Notes under the pieces: model-generated
Database searches by the model: none
What the model was told of the DNA's origin: nothing
The model's input: only the letters and a program-made list of their open reading frames with translations
Assembly: GCA_009911195.1 (NCBI GenBank)
Contig: QXWV01000039.1
Span: 1 to 34,848, forward strand
DNA length: 34,848 nt
Direction of reading: 5' to 3'
Source: Lachnospiraceae bacterium
GTDB lineage: Bacteria > Bacillota > Clostridia > Lachnospirales > Lachnospiraceae
Part shown: positions 15,299 to 22,530 of the stretch, piece by piece
How positions within the stretch are numbered: position 1 is the first letter of the stretch
Layout of the letters: every line of letters begins with the position of its first letter
Translations under genes and position numbers: made by a program

Positions 15299-15988
15299 AT
15301 GATGGGTAATAACGGTATAATGGATAATATGGCCGATGGCATTACGGACGGCCAGGTAGAGCTGATTGCCAGAATGGTAATGGAAGCAATGAACCGGAAG
15401 CAGGATACCGGCAAAGGATATATGGTTCCGGTGGGGGTATCCGCAAGGCATGTGCATTTGACCCAGGAACATGTGGAAATCCTTTTTGGGGAAGGCTATC
15501 ATTTGACAAAGAAAAAAGGGCTGATGGGCGGGCAGTTCGCTTCCAATGAACTGGTAACGATTGTGGGTCTGAAGCTTAGAGCGATAGAGAATGTAAGGAT
15601 ATTAGGTCCGGTAAGGGGTAAATCCCAGGTGGAAATCTCCTCTACCGATGCGATTAAACTGGGAGTGAAAGCCCCTATCAGGGAATCGGGAAATGTGGCA
15701 GGCAGTGCCCCGATTGCACTGGTTGGGCCGAAAGGGGCGTTGTATCTTAAAGAAGGATGCATTGTGGCTAAAAGGCACATCCATATGTCGCCCAAAGATG
15801 CTATGGCGGCGGGGGCAAAGGATGGCGATATTGTATCAGTAAAAGCGGAGAATGAAAGAGGAACCGTATTTAATAATGTACAAATAAGGGTGGATGAAAG
15901 CTTTACGCTGGAAATGCATATTGATACAGATGAAGCGAATGCCGCTAAGATTGCCACAGGAGATACGGTGAGAATAATCAACAATTAG
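15299..15988 (+). CDS. pduL: PduL phosphate propanoyltransferase, BMC-targeted
   Basis: Converts propionyl-CoA and phosphate to propionyl-phosphate and recycles CoA in the compartment lumen. 229 residues. GGAGG lies upstream, and two ATGs (15299, 15302) are adjacent. Residues about 16-35 (ITDGQVELIARMVMEAMNRK) form an amphipathic N-terminal helix of the encapsulation type, followed by a linker. The two PduL zinc-binding histidine clusters are visible as SARHVHLT and KRHIHMSP. The substrate-binding beta-barrel halves follow each. It is not homologous to the housekeeping Pta enzyme. No propionate kinase is present in the window. Confidence 0.95.
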   Translation: MMGNNGIMDNMADGITDGQVELIARMVMEAMNRKQDTGKGYMVPVGVSARHVHLTQEHVEILFGEGYHLTKKKGLMGGQFASNELVTIVGLKLRAIENVRILGPVRGKSQVEISSTDAIKLGVKAPIRESGNVAGSAPIALVGPKGALYLKEGCIVAKRHIHMSPKDAMAAGAKDGDIVSVKAENERGTVFNNVQIRVDESFTLEMHIDTDEANAAKIATGDTVRIINN

Positions 15989-16086
15989 AGCCAGGAAAAT
16001 GAAACAATTGGGAATCGGCACATGCAGGCTGCTGATGCCAGGTACTCAGCACAGTGGGCCGGCTACAGAAAGGCATGGTTATACAT

Positions 16087-16356
16087 ATGCTCATAGGGAA
16101 AGTAATAGGAAGCGTAGTATCTACGAGGAAAAGTGAGAAACTAATCGGCAATAAATTTATGGTGATTGAGCTGGCGGAGAAAATGAGCGGCGGCGGAAAC
16201 CAGATGATTGCCATTGATAATATAGGTGCGGGAATCGGCGAATTCGTTTTAGTTGCCACCGGAAGCGCGGCAAGAATCGGGTGTGATATGGAAAATGCGC
16301 CGATAGATGCGGCGATTGTAGGTATCATTGATGACGGAAGCCGGTGGATGCAGTAA
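16087..16356 (+). CDS. EutN/CcmL-type BMC vertex protein
   Basis: Pentamer expected to cap the vertices of the polyhedral shell. 89 residues from the ATG at 16087 (MLIGKVIGSVVSTRKSEKLIG). An upstream GTG at 16054 keeps the frame open but has no conserved sequence. Motifs GNKFMVIEL, AIDNIGAGIGEFVLVATGSAAR and DAAIVGIIDD are family hallmarks. It is the only vertex-type protein in the locus. Confidence 0.93.
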   Translation: MLIGKVIGSVVSTRKSEKLIGNKFMVIELAEKMSGGGNQMIAIDNIGAGIGEFVLVATGSAARIGCDMENAPIDAAIVGIIDDGSRWMQ

Positions 16357-16452
16357 GTTATTGCGGGAATAAGCGTTACGATTTACATTTGCGTAGCATA
16401 TGCCGCGTATGTGGGGAAGTTTCCAGATGATAGAAAGGGCATGGTCATTCGT

Positions 16453-17787
16453 ATGGAAGAAAATATCAGCATAGAAGAATTGGGCGGGATATTGCGCCAA
16501 AGCGGTATAGTGGGCGCCGGAGGTGCAGGGTTTCCTACCTACGCCAAGCTGGACAAAAGGGCGGATACGATTATTATGAACTGTGCGGAATGCGAGCCGC
16601 TGTTAAAACTTCACCGGCAGCTATTAGAGCAGAATGCTTATGAAATCGTTAAAACCTTTCATGTAATAGCCAAGTGCGTAGGGGCGAAAGAAGCTGTTAT
16701 CGGGATAAAAAAGGCATATAAAAAGACAATAGATGCTTTAAATAACTGCATCGGGGAATACCCGGAGATAAGGCTGGGGCTTTTGGATGAGGTTTATCCT
16801 GCCGGGGATGAAGTGGTCTTGATTTACGAAGTCTTAGGCAGGGTGGTACCTCCCGGGGGCCTCCCGATTGGAAGCGGCGTAGCTGTATTTAACGTGGAAA
16901 CAGTATACAACATATATCGGGCTTTGTCTTTAGGAAGGCCGGTGGAGGATAAGCTGATATCTATTGTAGGTGAGGTGGAGCACCCGGTTACGGTGAGGAT
17001 GCCTTTAGGGTGTACCATAGAAGAGGCAGTGCGCCAGGCCGGGGAAATAACGGTGAAGAATCCGGTATACTTTATCGGCGGACCAATGATGGGGTTTGAA
17101 GGGAACGGCGGGCAGCCAGTGACCAAAACTACCAATGCAGTATTGGTATTGCCCGAAGAACATTTGCTGATACAGAGGAAAAGAAGCAAATCGTCCATTG
17201 ACTTAAAGCGTGCGGCGGCATCCTGCTGCCAGTGTACCATGTGTACGGATTTATGCCCCAGACATCTTCTGGGCCATCCCATAGAACCCCATAAGTTTAT
17301 GCGGGCAGCTACTTGCAAAGATATACAGGATACGGACATTTTCCTGAATACCATGTTCTGCTCTTCCTGTGGATTATGTGAAAATTATTCCTGTATGCAG
17401 GGGCTTTCCCCCCGTTCGCTGATAGCGGATTACAAAAATGGCCTAAGGGCTCATGGGGTAAAACCGCCGAAGGCGGAAGCTGCCCTGGTGGCGGATGCCA
17501 GGGAATTCCGTAAGGCTCCGATGGAGAGGCTGATGGCAAGGCTGGATTTGGCCAAATATGATAAGCCGGCGTCCATTACTGAGATGAAGGGGGAAATTAA
17601 GCAAGTAAAATTGATGTGCAGCCAGCATATCGGCGCACCTGCCATTCCGGTAGTAAAAGCCGGGGATGCCGTGGAAAAAGGGCAGATGGTGGCGAAACCG
17701 GCAGAAGGCTTAAGCGTTGCGGTACATGCTTCAATTTGTGGGAAAGTGGAAGAAGTAACGGAAAAATATATACTGATTAGGAATTGA
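16453..17787 (+). CDS. pduS: PduS-like Fe-S flavoprotein (RnfC-related)
   Basis: Electron-transfer protein of BMCs related to RnfC/NuoF. 444 residues from 16453. Starts at 16441 (ATG) or 16411 (GTG) are possible, and the ribosome site AAAGGG at 16434-16439 does not decide between them. The N-terminal flavin/NADH-binding part begins GIVGAGGAGFPTYAKL. A SLBB-like domain (IVGEVEHPVTVRMPLG) follows, then two [4Fe-4S] motifs: CCQCTMCTDLCPRHLLG and CSSCGLCENYSC. The C-terminal part is a barrel-sandwich-like segment. It precedes the PduT-like shell gene, whose pore cysteine could pass electrons across the shell. In B12 systems PduS is linked to cobalamin reduction. In this B12-free locus the acceptor must be different, possibly the activase cluster. 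Confidence 0.9.
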   Translation: MEENISIEELGGILRQSGIVGAGGAGFPTYAKLDKRADTIIMNCAECEPLLKLHRQLLEQNAYEIVKTFHVIAKCVGAKEAVIGIKKAYKKTIDALNNCIGEYPEIRLGLLDEVYPAGDEVVLIYEVLGRVVPPGGLPIGSGVAVFNVETVYNIYRALSLGRPVEDKLISIVGEVEHPVTVRMPLGCTIEEAVRQAGEITVKNPVYFIGGPMMGFEGNGGQPVTKTTNAVLVLPEEHLLIQRKRSKSSIDLKRAAASCCQCTMCTDLCPRHLLGHPIEPHKFMRAATCKDIQDTDIFLNTMFCSSCGLCENYSCMQGLSPRSLIADYKNGLRAHGVKPPKAEAALVADAREFRKAPMERLMARLDLAKYDKPASITEMKGEIKQVKLMCSQHIGAPAIPVVKAGDAVEKGQMVAKPAEGLSVAVHASICGKVEEVTEKYILIRN

Positions 17788-17836
17788 GAGATAACGAAGA
17801 ATATGGGCGTTATATGAAGGGAAGGTTGTACATAAT

Positions 17837-18385
17837 ATGAGCAAGGCTATCGGAATGGTGGAATACAAAACGGTTTCTTCGGGGATAACGGCGGCGGATG
17901 CCATGGTAAAGACCTCGGATGTGGATATTATAGAAGCGCAGACGGTATGCCCGGGCAAGTATATTGCGGTTATCAGCGGCGGTTTGAGTGCAGTAAAGGC
18001 GGCAGTGGATACGGCGAAGGCGAAATTTGGCATGCATTTGATTAATAGTTTTGTATTGGGAAATCCACACGAATCCATATTCCCGGCCATTTATGGGGCG
18101 ACACAAATAGAGGGGATAAACGCCCTGGGCATTCTGGAAACTTATGATGCGGCTTCCATCATTGTGGCGGCGGATATCGCGGCGAAGACAGCCATTGTGT
18201 CATTGATTGAACTTCGCATCGCCAGGGGGATGTGCGGGAAATCCTATATGATATTAACCGGGGAAGTGGCTGCGGTAGGTGCAGCCATAGAAAAGGCAAA
18301 AAATGAAATCGGGGCTGATGGCATGTATCTGGATTCCACAGTGATTGCCCACCCGGATGAAAAAATCTGCCGGGCGATTTTGTAA
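17837..18385 (+). CDS. pduT: PduT-like trimeric BMC shell protein with pore cysteine
   Basis: 182 residues with two tandem BMC domains (about 1-88 and 92-182), forming a pseudohexameric trimer. The motif AQTVCPGKYIAVISGG places Cys38 at the position that in PduT from other bacteria ligates a [4Fe-4S] cluster in the central pore. The second domain has GINALGILETYDAASIIVAADIAAK. The partner PduS gene lies 49 bases upstream, a conserved pairing. The likely role is an electron route across the shell. Confidence 0.93.
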   Translation: MSKAIGMVEYKTVSSGITAADAMVKTSDVDIIEAQTVCPGKYIAVISGGLSAVKAAVDTAKAKFGMHLINSFVLGNPHESIFPAIYGATQIEGINALGILETYDAASIIVAADIAAKTAIVSLIELRIARGMCGKSYMILTGEVAAVGAAIEKAKNEIGADGMYLDSTVIAHPDEKICRAIL

Positions 18386-18464
18386 AATGCCTGGCACGAG
18401 GGGCTGTTGGCGTTTGGCAGTTTGGAAAAAAGCATGTCTGAGGGATGACGGAAATGAGGACGAT

Positions 18465-19235
18465 ATGTTAGCAATAGAGCGAAGAAATGAAATTTTGGAA
18501 AAGCTGCAAAAAGAGAAGCGGGTAGTGGTAAGCGAGTTGAGCAAGGCTTACGGGGTTACGGAAGAGACTATCCGTAGAGACCTGGAAAAGCTGGAAAAGG
18601 ATGGATATGTCATTAAAAGCTATGGGGGCGCTGTCCTGAACGAGAATATGAATATCGACATGCCATTCAATGTCCGCAAAAATACGAATGTGGTGGGGAA
18701 ACAGAAAATCGCGGAATTGGTGAATTCCATGGTGAAGGACGGGGAGAGGCTGATTCTGGATGCCAGCTCCACTGCAGTTTTTATTGCCAAGCGGCTGAAA
18801 GAAGAAAAAAGAAACCTTACGATTATTACGAATTCCATAGAAATCATTATAGAACTTTTCGATGCCCAGGACTGGCAAGTGCTTTCTACAGGGGGGCTGG
18901 CTATGGAAGGGTCTTTGGCTTTGGTGGGACCACAGACAGACCAAATGCTGAGTTCCTACTATGTGGATAAAGCGATTATATCCTGCAAGGGTTTCGATAT
19001 GGAAAATGGGATTACCGATTCCAATGAACTCCATGCCAGGAATAAAAAGACAATGCTGGAACGCTCCGGCTGCCGTATCCTGGCGGTAGACAGTTCCAAA
19101 TTGGGATATACGGCATTTACGAATATTGGGGGGCTGGAGAATATTTCCATGATTATAACGGATGAAAAACCGGAGGAAAAATGGCTGCAGTTGTTTGAGA
19201 GGTATCATGTGGAGTGTGTTTGGCCGGAAGAGTAG
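18465..19235 (+). CDS. DeoR-family sugar-phosphate regulator of the BMC locus
   Basis: 256 residues from the ATG at 18465 (GAGGA just upstream). The N-terminal helix-turn-helix reads KRVVVSELSKAYGVTEETIRRDLEKLEKDGYVIKSYGGAVL, and the C-terminal DeoR sensor domain includes LILDASSTAVFIAKRL, TNSIEI and GFDMENGITDSNELHARNKK. Such proteins bind a sugar phosphate, here perhaps fuculose-1-phosphate. It is the last gene of the BMC transcription unit and is likely autoregulated through the operator at 9464-9501. The boxes at 4190-4227 would be its other target. The binding assignment is inference. Confidence 0.93.
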   Translation: MLAIERRNEILEKLQKEKRVVVSELSKAYGVTEETIRRDLEKLEKDGYVIKSYGGAVLNENMNIDMPFNVRKNTNVVGKQKIAELVNSMVKDGERLILDASSTAVFIAKRLKEEKRNLTIITNSIEIIIELFDAQDWQVLSTGGLAMEGSLALVGPQTDQMLSSYYVDKAIISCKGFDMENGITDSNELHARNKKTMLERSGCRILAVDSSKLGYTAFTNIGGLENISMIITDEKPEEKWLQLFERYHVECVWPEE

Positions 19236-19249
19236 AGGGGAGAAAAAGG

Positions 19250-19858
19250 ATGGGGAAGGGTAAAAGATGTTTTATTTTGGTATGGATGTTGGGGATTAGT
19301 TTGCTGCTTGCTGCCTGCCAGGGAGGGAACGGAAGCGGTAGGGCACAAGGGGGGAGTAAGGCTCAGAGCGGTAGTGCAGCAGAAGGAAGCAGAGAAAATC
19401 AGGGGAATGATACGGCAGAAGAAGATTTTCCAGGGGAATATACGATACCGGAGGGATGGGTGAAAGCGGAGAAATATTCTTCGGCAGAGCAGATTTTCTA
19501 TGTGGAGGAAGGCCATGAAGAGGATGGGCAGCCCGATAATATTTCCATCAGTATAGGAACGAACCGCTATTCGGCCGATGAACATGAAGAGTTCCGGGAA
19601 GCTATTTTACGGCAGATTATGATGCAAATAGGGAAGCGGCCGGGGGTGCAGCTTTATGGGGATGGAACCCATACGGAACAGGGATATGTTGTTTATATTT
19701 TTACAATCGACGAGGAGCAGGAAGGGATTGTGACAAAACAGTATTATGTGGTTGACGATTACCGGTTCTGCCTGATTCATTTGACTAATTTTACCGGTTC
19801 GGAATCGGCCAATGAGGCGGCGAAGGAGATGGCAGACAGTTTTGTGTGGAAGGAATAA
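19250..19858 (+). CDS. Lipoprotein of unknown function
   Basis: 202 residues from the ATG at 19250 (GGGGAG upstream). The N terminus has positive charges, a hydrophobic stretch and a lipobox LLAAC, so it is exported and lipid-anchored. A Gly/Ser/Gln-rich linker follows (about residues 22-55), then a small globular domain beginning TIPEGWVKAEKYSSAEQIFYVEEG and ending in KEMADSFVWKE. No enzyme motifs seen. It begins 14 bases after the DeoR gene and may be the tail of that transcript, ending at the large hairpin 19885-19966. No link to the BMC pathway can be shown. Confidence 0.85.
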   Translation: MGKGKRCFILVWMLGISLLLAACQGGNGSGRAQGGSKAQSGSAAEGSRENQGNDTAEEDFPGEYTIPEGWVKAEKYSSAEQIFYVEEGHEEDGQPDNISISIGTNRYSADEHEEFREAILRQIMMQIGKRPGVQLYGDGTHTEQGYVVYIFTIDEEQEGIVTKQYYVVDDYRFCLIHLTNFTGSESANEAAKEMADSFVWKE

Positions 19859-19884
19859 GGGGTGCATAAAATTTTTAATACTAT

Positions 19885-19966
19885 TTCTACAGAAAGGCAG
19901 AAGCTGGGGATTATAGAAAGTTAGCATAGTTTCTATAACCTTCAGCTTTTTTGTCTTTCTGTAGAA
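19885..19966 (+). repeat. Long imperfect inverted repeat (hairpin) after the lipoprotein gene
   Basis: TTCTACAGAAAG (19885-19896) is the exact complement of CTTTCTGTAGAA (19955-19966). The inner segment GAAGCTG...TTATAGAAA pairs with TTTCTATAA...CAGCTTTT, leaving a loop of about 11 bases. The whole 82-base unit folds into one long stem with one or two bulges. A T-run lies inside the right arm rather than after it. It may be a transcription terminator for both strands, a small RNA or a miniature repeat element. Confidence 0.7.
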
Positions 19967-20068
19967 GGGGTATATCTAGTTATCTGCTGTTCATTTCGGT
20001 GGCAATCCGGTTTTTGCACTGGCAGACGGTGACTGAGAGGATTAAGGTGACGGATTAGATTGAAAGAA

Positions 20069-20138
20069 AGTACACCGTAACAGTACACCAAAATATTTCC
20101 TAAAAATGGATGACAGGATAGCATAAGGCTGGTAAAAT
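20069..20138 (+). promoter_or_regulatory. Candidate fucU promoter with upstream direct repeats
   Basis: ATGACA (20110-20115), a 17-base spacer and TAAAAT (20133-20138) make a reasonable promoter. Upstream, AGTACACC occurs twice (20069-20076 and 20082-20089, 13 bases apart), a possible activator site. The operator boxes of the BMC promoters are not present here, so fucU is likely under different control. Confidence 0.5.
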
Positions 20139-20248
20139 AGAAATAGAGACTGTGGTACGGCCGGCTGGAGAATAAGGGGGGTTTCCGCTTTGAACCTGGA
20201 CTGGCCGGAAACGGAAAAGGATATTTAGGGCGAATTGGAGGGATTGCG

Positions 20249-20689
20249 ATGTTAAAAGGTATTCCGGGGATTTTATCCCCCGAATTGTTGAAGGTGCTTT
20301 GCGAAATGGGACACAGTGACAGGCTGGTAATTGCGGACGGCAATTTCCCGGCAGAAACCATGGGGAAGGATGCGATTGTCATACGTATGGACGGGCATGG
20401 AATCCCTGAGATATTGGATGCGATATTACAAGTATTTCCGCTGGATACCTATGTGGACAAGCCGGTGAATTTGATGGAAGTAATGCCGGGGGATAAGGTG
20501 GAGACCCCTATCTGGAAAACTTATGAAGAAATTACGGCAAACCATGACGGGCGTGGGGCAGAGGCTATTGGCCAAATCGAGCGTTTTGCATTTTATGAGG
20601 AAGCAAAGAAGGCATATGCGATTATTGCCACTGGAGAAAGTGCCCTCTATGCCAACATTATGCTGCAAAAGGGCGTTGTGGTGAATTAG
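20249..20689 (+). CDS. fucU: L-fucose mutarotase (RbsD/FucU family)
   Basis: Interconverts anomers of L-fucose before isomerisation. 146 residues. The RbsD/FucU signatures are MGHSDRLVIADGNFPAE at the N terminus and RFAFYEEAKKAYAIIATGE with ALYANIML near the C terminus. The FucU branch is favoured over RbsD by its length and the C-terminal FYEEAKKAYAIIATGE segment. GGAGGG precedes the ATG by a good distance. It stands alone, without fucI or fucK. Its presence strengthens fucose as the substrate feeding the BMC locus. Confidence 0.88.
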   Translation: MLKGIPGILSPELLKVLCEMGHSDRLVIADGNFPAETMGKDAIVIRMDGHGIPEILDAILQVFPLDTYVDKPVNLMEVMPGDKVETPIWKTYEEITANHDGRGAEAIGQIERFAFYEEAKKAYAIIATGESALYANIMLQKGVVVN

Positions 20690-20916
20690 TGTAGCAGTGT
20701 GGGATTTTCTGTACTGTTGTAATCGGTAGTTGATATGGGCAAAGTTTAGGGTATGCAGGTAGCAGGAAGGTATTCTTACATATGCCCTAGAGGAAGGCTT
20801 GATAAGAGATGCGGTATTTTCCTTTGCCAGGATAATGGATAAAGGGAAGTGCTGCATCTTTAGCTTTTTATTATAAAACCAGTACAATACCATAGATATT
20901 GGAATGGAGGGGAAGA

Positions 20917-22530
20917 ATGTATCGGATTTTGTTTGTGGACGATGAAGCGCTTATCCGTGAAGCGGTCAGCGATAATGTAAATTGGGAGCAGTATGGCTAC
21001 GAATTGGCGGGCAGTTGTGAGAACGGAAAAGAGGCTTTGGAATTTATAGAGAAAAATCCTGTAGATGTTGTCCTTACGGATATTTGTATGCCATATTTGG
21101 ATGGGATGGAGCTGAGCGAAAAGCTGAGTGAGAATTATCCATCGGTCAAAATTATTATTTTAAGCGGGTATGATGATTTCGATTACGCAAAAAAGGCGAT
21201 ACGGTATGGGGTCAAGGAATATTTGCTGAAACCGATTACGGCGGAGGAAATGGGGGAAGCGCTGCTTTCCCTAAAGGCAGAAATGGACAAGGAAAAAAAG
21301 GCGGAGAGGAAGGTATGGGAACTGGAATCTGCCTACAGGAAGGGGCAGGAATTGCTGTATTCCGACACGCTTCTGCATCTGATAAGAGGCAGCAAGGCGG
21401 ATGAAGAAAGCTGCAAAGAACTGGAGAAAATAGGGCTGAACCTGGATTCTGCAGTATACCGTGTGGCGATTGTGGAGCTGGATATTTATGCCCGTTCCGG
21501 GAAGCTGGATGAGAAAAGGAAAAGGGAGAGCGCCCTGATGGCTTTTGTGCTCCATAACATTTCCCAGGAAATGGTGCAGCAGAGCAAAGCGGGGGAAGTA
21601 TGCCAGGGGAAGGACCACCGTACCTATATCCTGTTCCATTCCGGCAAACCGGAAGAACTGCGCCAGCCAGTAAAGGATATTTGTTATGGAATCATCGCCC
21701 AGATGAACGGGATTATGCAGTTGGCGGTAAATATCGGATTGGGATGCTGTGTAACGGAAACGGAAAAAATATACCTTTCTTACGAAGAGGCGGAAGAAGC
21801 TTTGGAATACCATTATGTGCTTGGCGGTAACCATATTATGGAAATGGAAGCAATCCGTGAAGAAAAAAGGCAGGCGGATGTGGACGGGATGCTGGACGGG
21901 ATAGGGCTTCACATAAAAGGGAATGAGGTTGGGGAAATAGAGGAAGATTTTGCATTGCTGGAGAAAGAATTGCGTGAGTGCCGGTATGAGCGGCAGAGCG
22001 CAGGAGTAATTTTACAGCGTGTAGTGGATATGGCGGATGAAATATGCAAGGCTTCGGAAATGGAAAATGGGCAAAGGGTGGCGTGCAAAGAGGAAATTCT
22101 AAAGAAAGCCCTGGCGGCAGGGGAACTGGAGGAAGCGGTGGATATTTTATGCACCTATTGTATAGAAACGGCCAGGAAGCTGGATAGCCAGAAGAATGTG
22201 GGAGGGAAGAAATATGCGGTGCTGGCCATGGATTATATCGAGAAAAATTACAGCGACTGCGACCTGAGCCTGCATTCGGTCTGCTCTTACCTAAATATCA
22301 GTTCCAGCCGGTTCAGCACAATTTTTAAGCAGGCCACGGGAACCACATTTATGGATGTGCTTATTGGCTGCAGGATGCAGAAGGCTAAAGAACTGCTGGA
22401 AAATACGGATATGAAGAACTATGAAATTGCAGAACGGGTAGGGTTCAATGATTCCCATTATTTCAGCATTGCCTTTAAAAAGATAACAGGAAAAACGCCT
22501 ACCGAATATGCAAAGGAAATGAGGAAATAA
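20917..22530 (+). CDS. YesN-type response regulator with AraC DNA-binding domain
   Basis: 537 residues from the ATG at 20917 (GGAGG at 20906-20910). The receiver domain is complete: acidic pair D8/D9 in FVDDEALIRE, phospho-acceptor Asp55 in VLTDICMPYLDG, and the conserved Lys in YLLKPI. A central region of about 280 residues is unassigned helical sequence. The AraC-type tandem helix-turn-helix lies at the C terminus (IEKNYSDCDLSLHSVCSYL, then IAERVGFNDSHYFSIAFKKITG). Its stop directly abuts the start of the kinase gene, so the two are co-translated. Targets are unknown. A fucose or related sugar uptake system elsewhere in the genome is likely. Confidence 0.94.
   Translation: MYRILFVDDEALIREAVSDNVNWEQYGYELAGSCENGKEALEFIEKNPVDVVLTDICMPYLDGMELSEKLSENYPSVKIIILSGYDDFDYAKKAIRYGVKEYLLKPITAEEMGEALLSLKAEMDKEKKAERKVWELESAYRKGQELLYSDTLLHLIRGSKADEESCKELEKIGLNLDSAVYRVAIVELDIYARSGKLDEKRKRESALMAFVLHNISQEMVQQSKAGEVCQGKDHRTYILFHSGKPEELRQPVKDICYGIIAQMNGIMQLAVNIGLGCCVTETEKIYLSYEEAEEALEYHYVLGGNHIMEMEAIREEKRQADVDGMLDGIGLHIKGNEVGEIEEDFALLEKELRECRYERQSAGVILQRVVDMADEICKASEMENGQRVACKEEILKKALAAGELEEAVDILCTYCIETARKLDSQKNVGGKKYAVLAMDYIEKNYSDCDLSLHSVCSYLNISSSRFSTIFKQATGTTFMDVLIGCRMQKAKELLENTDMKNYEIAERVGFNDSHYFSIAFKKITGKTPTEYAKEMRK

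Noticed and set aside
18345-18464. Upstream in-frame extension of the DeoR gene
   Set aside because: The extra residues overlap the end of pduT and show no similarity to the DeoR N terminus, while GAGGA precedes the ATG at 18465.
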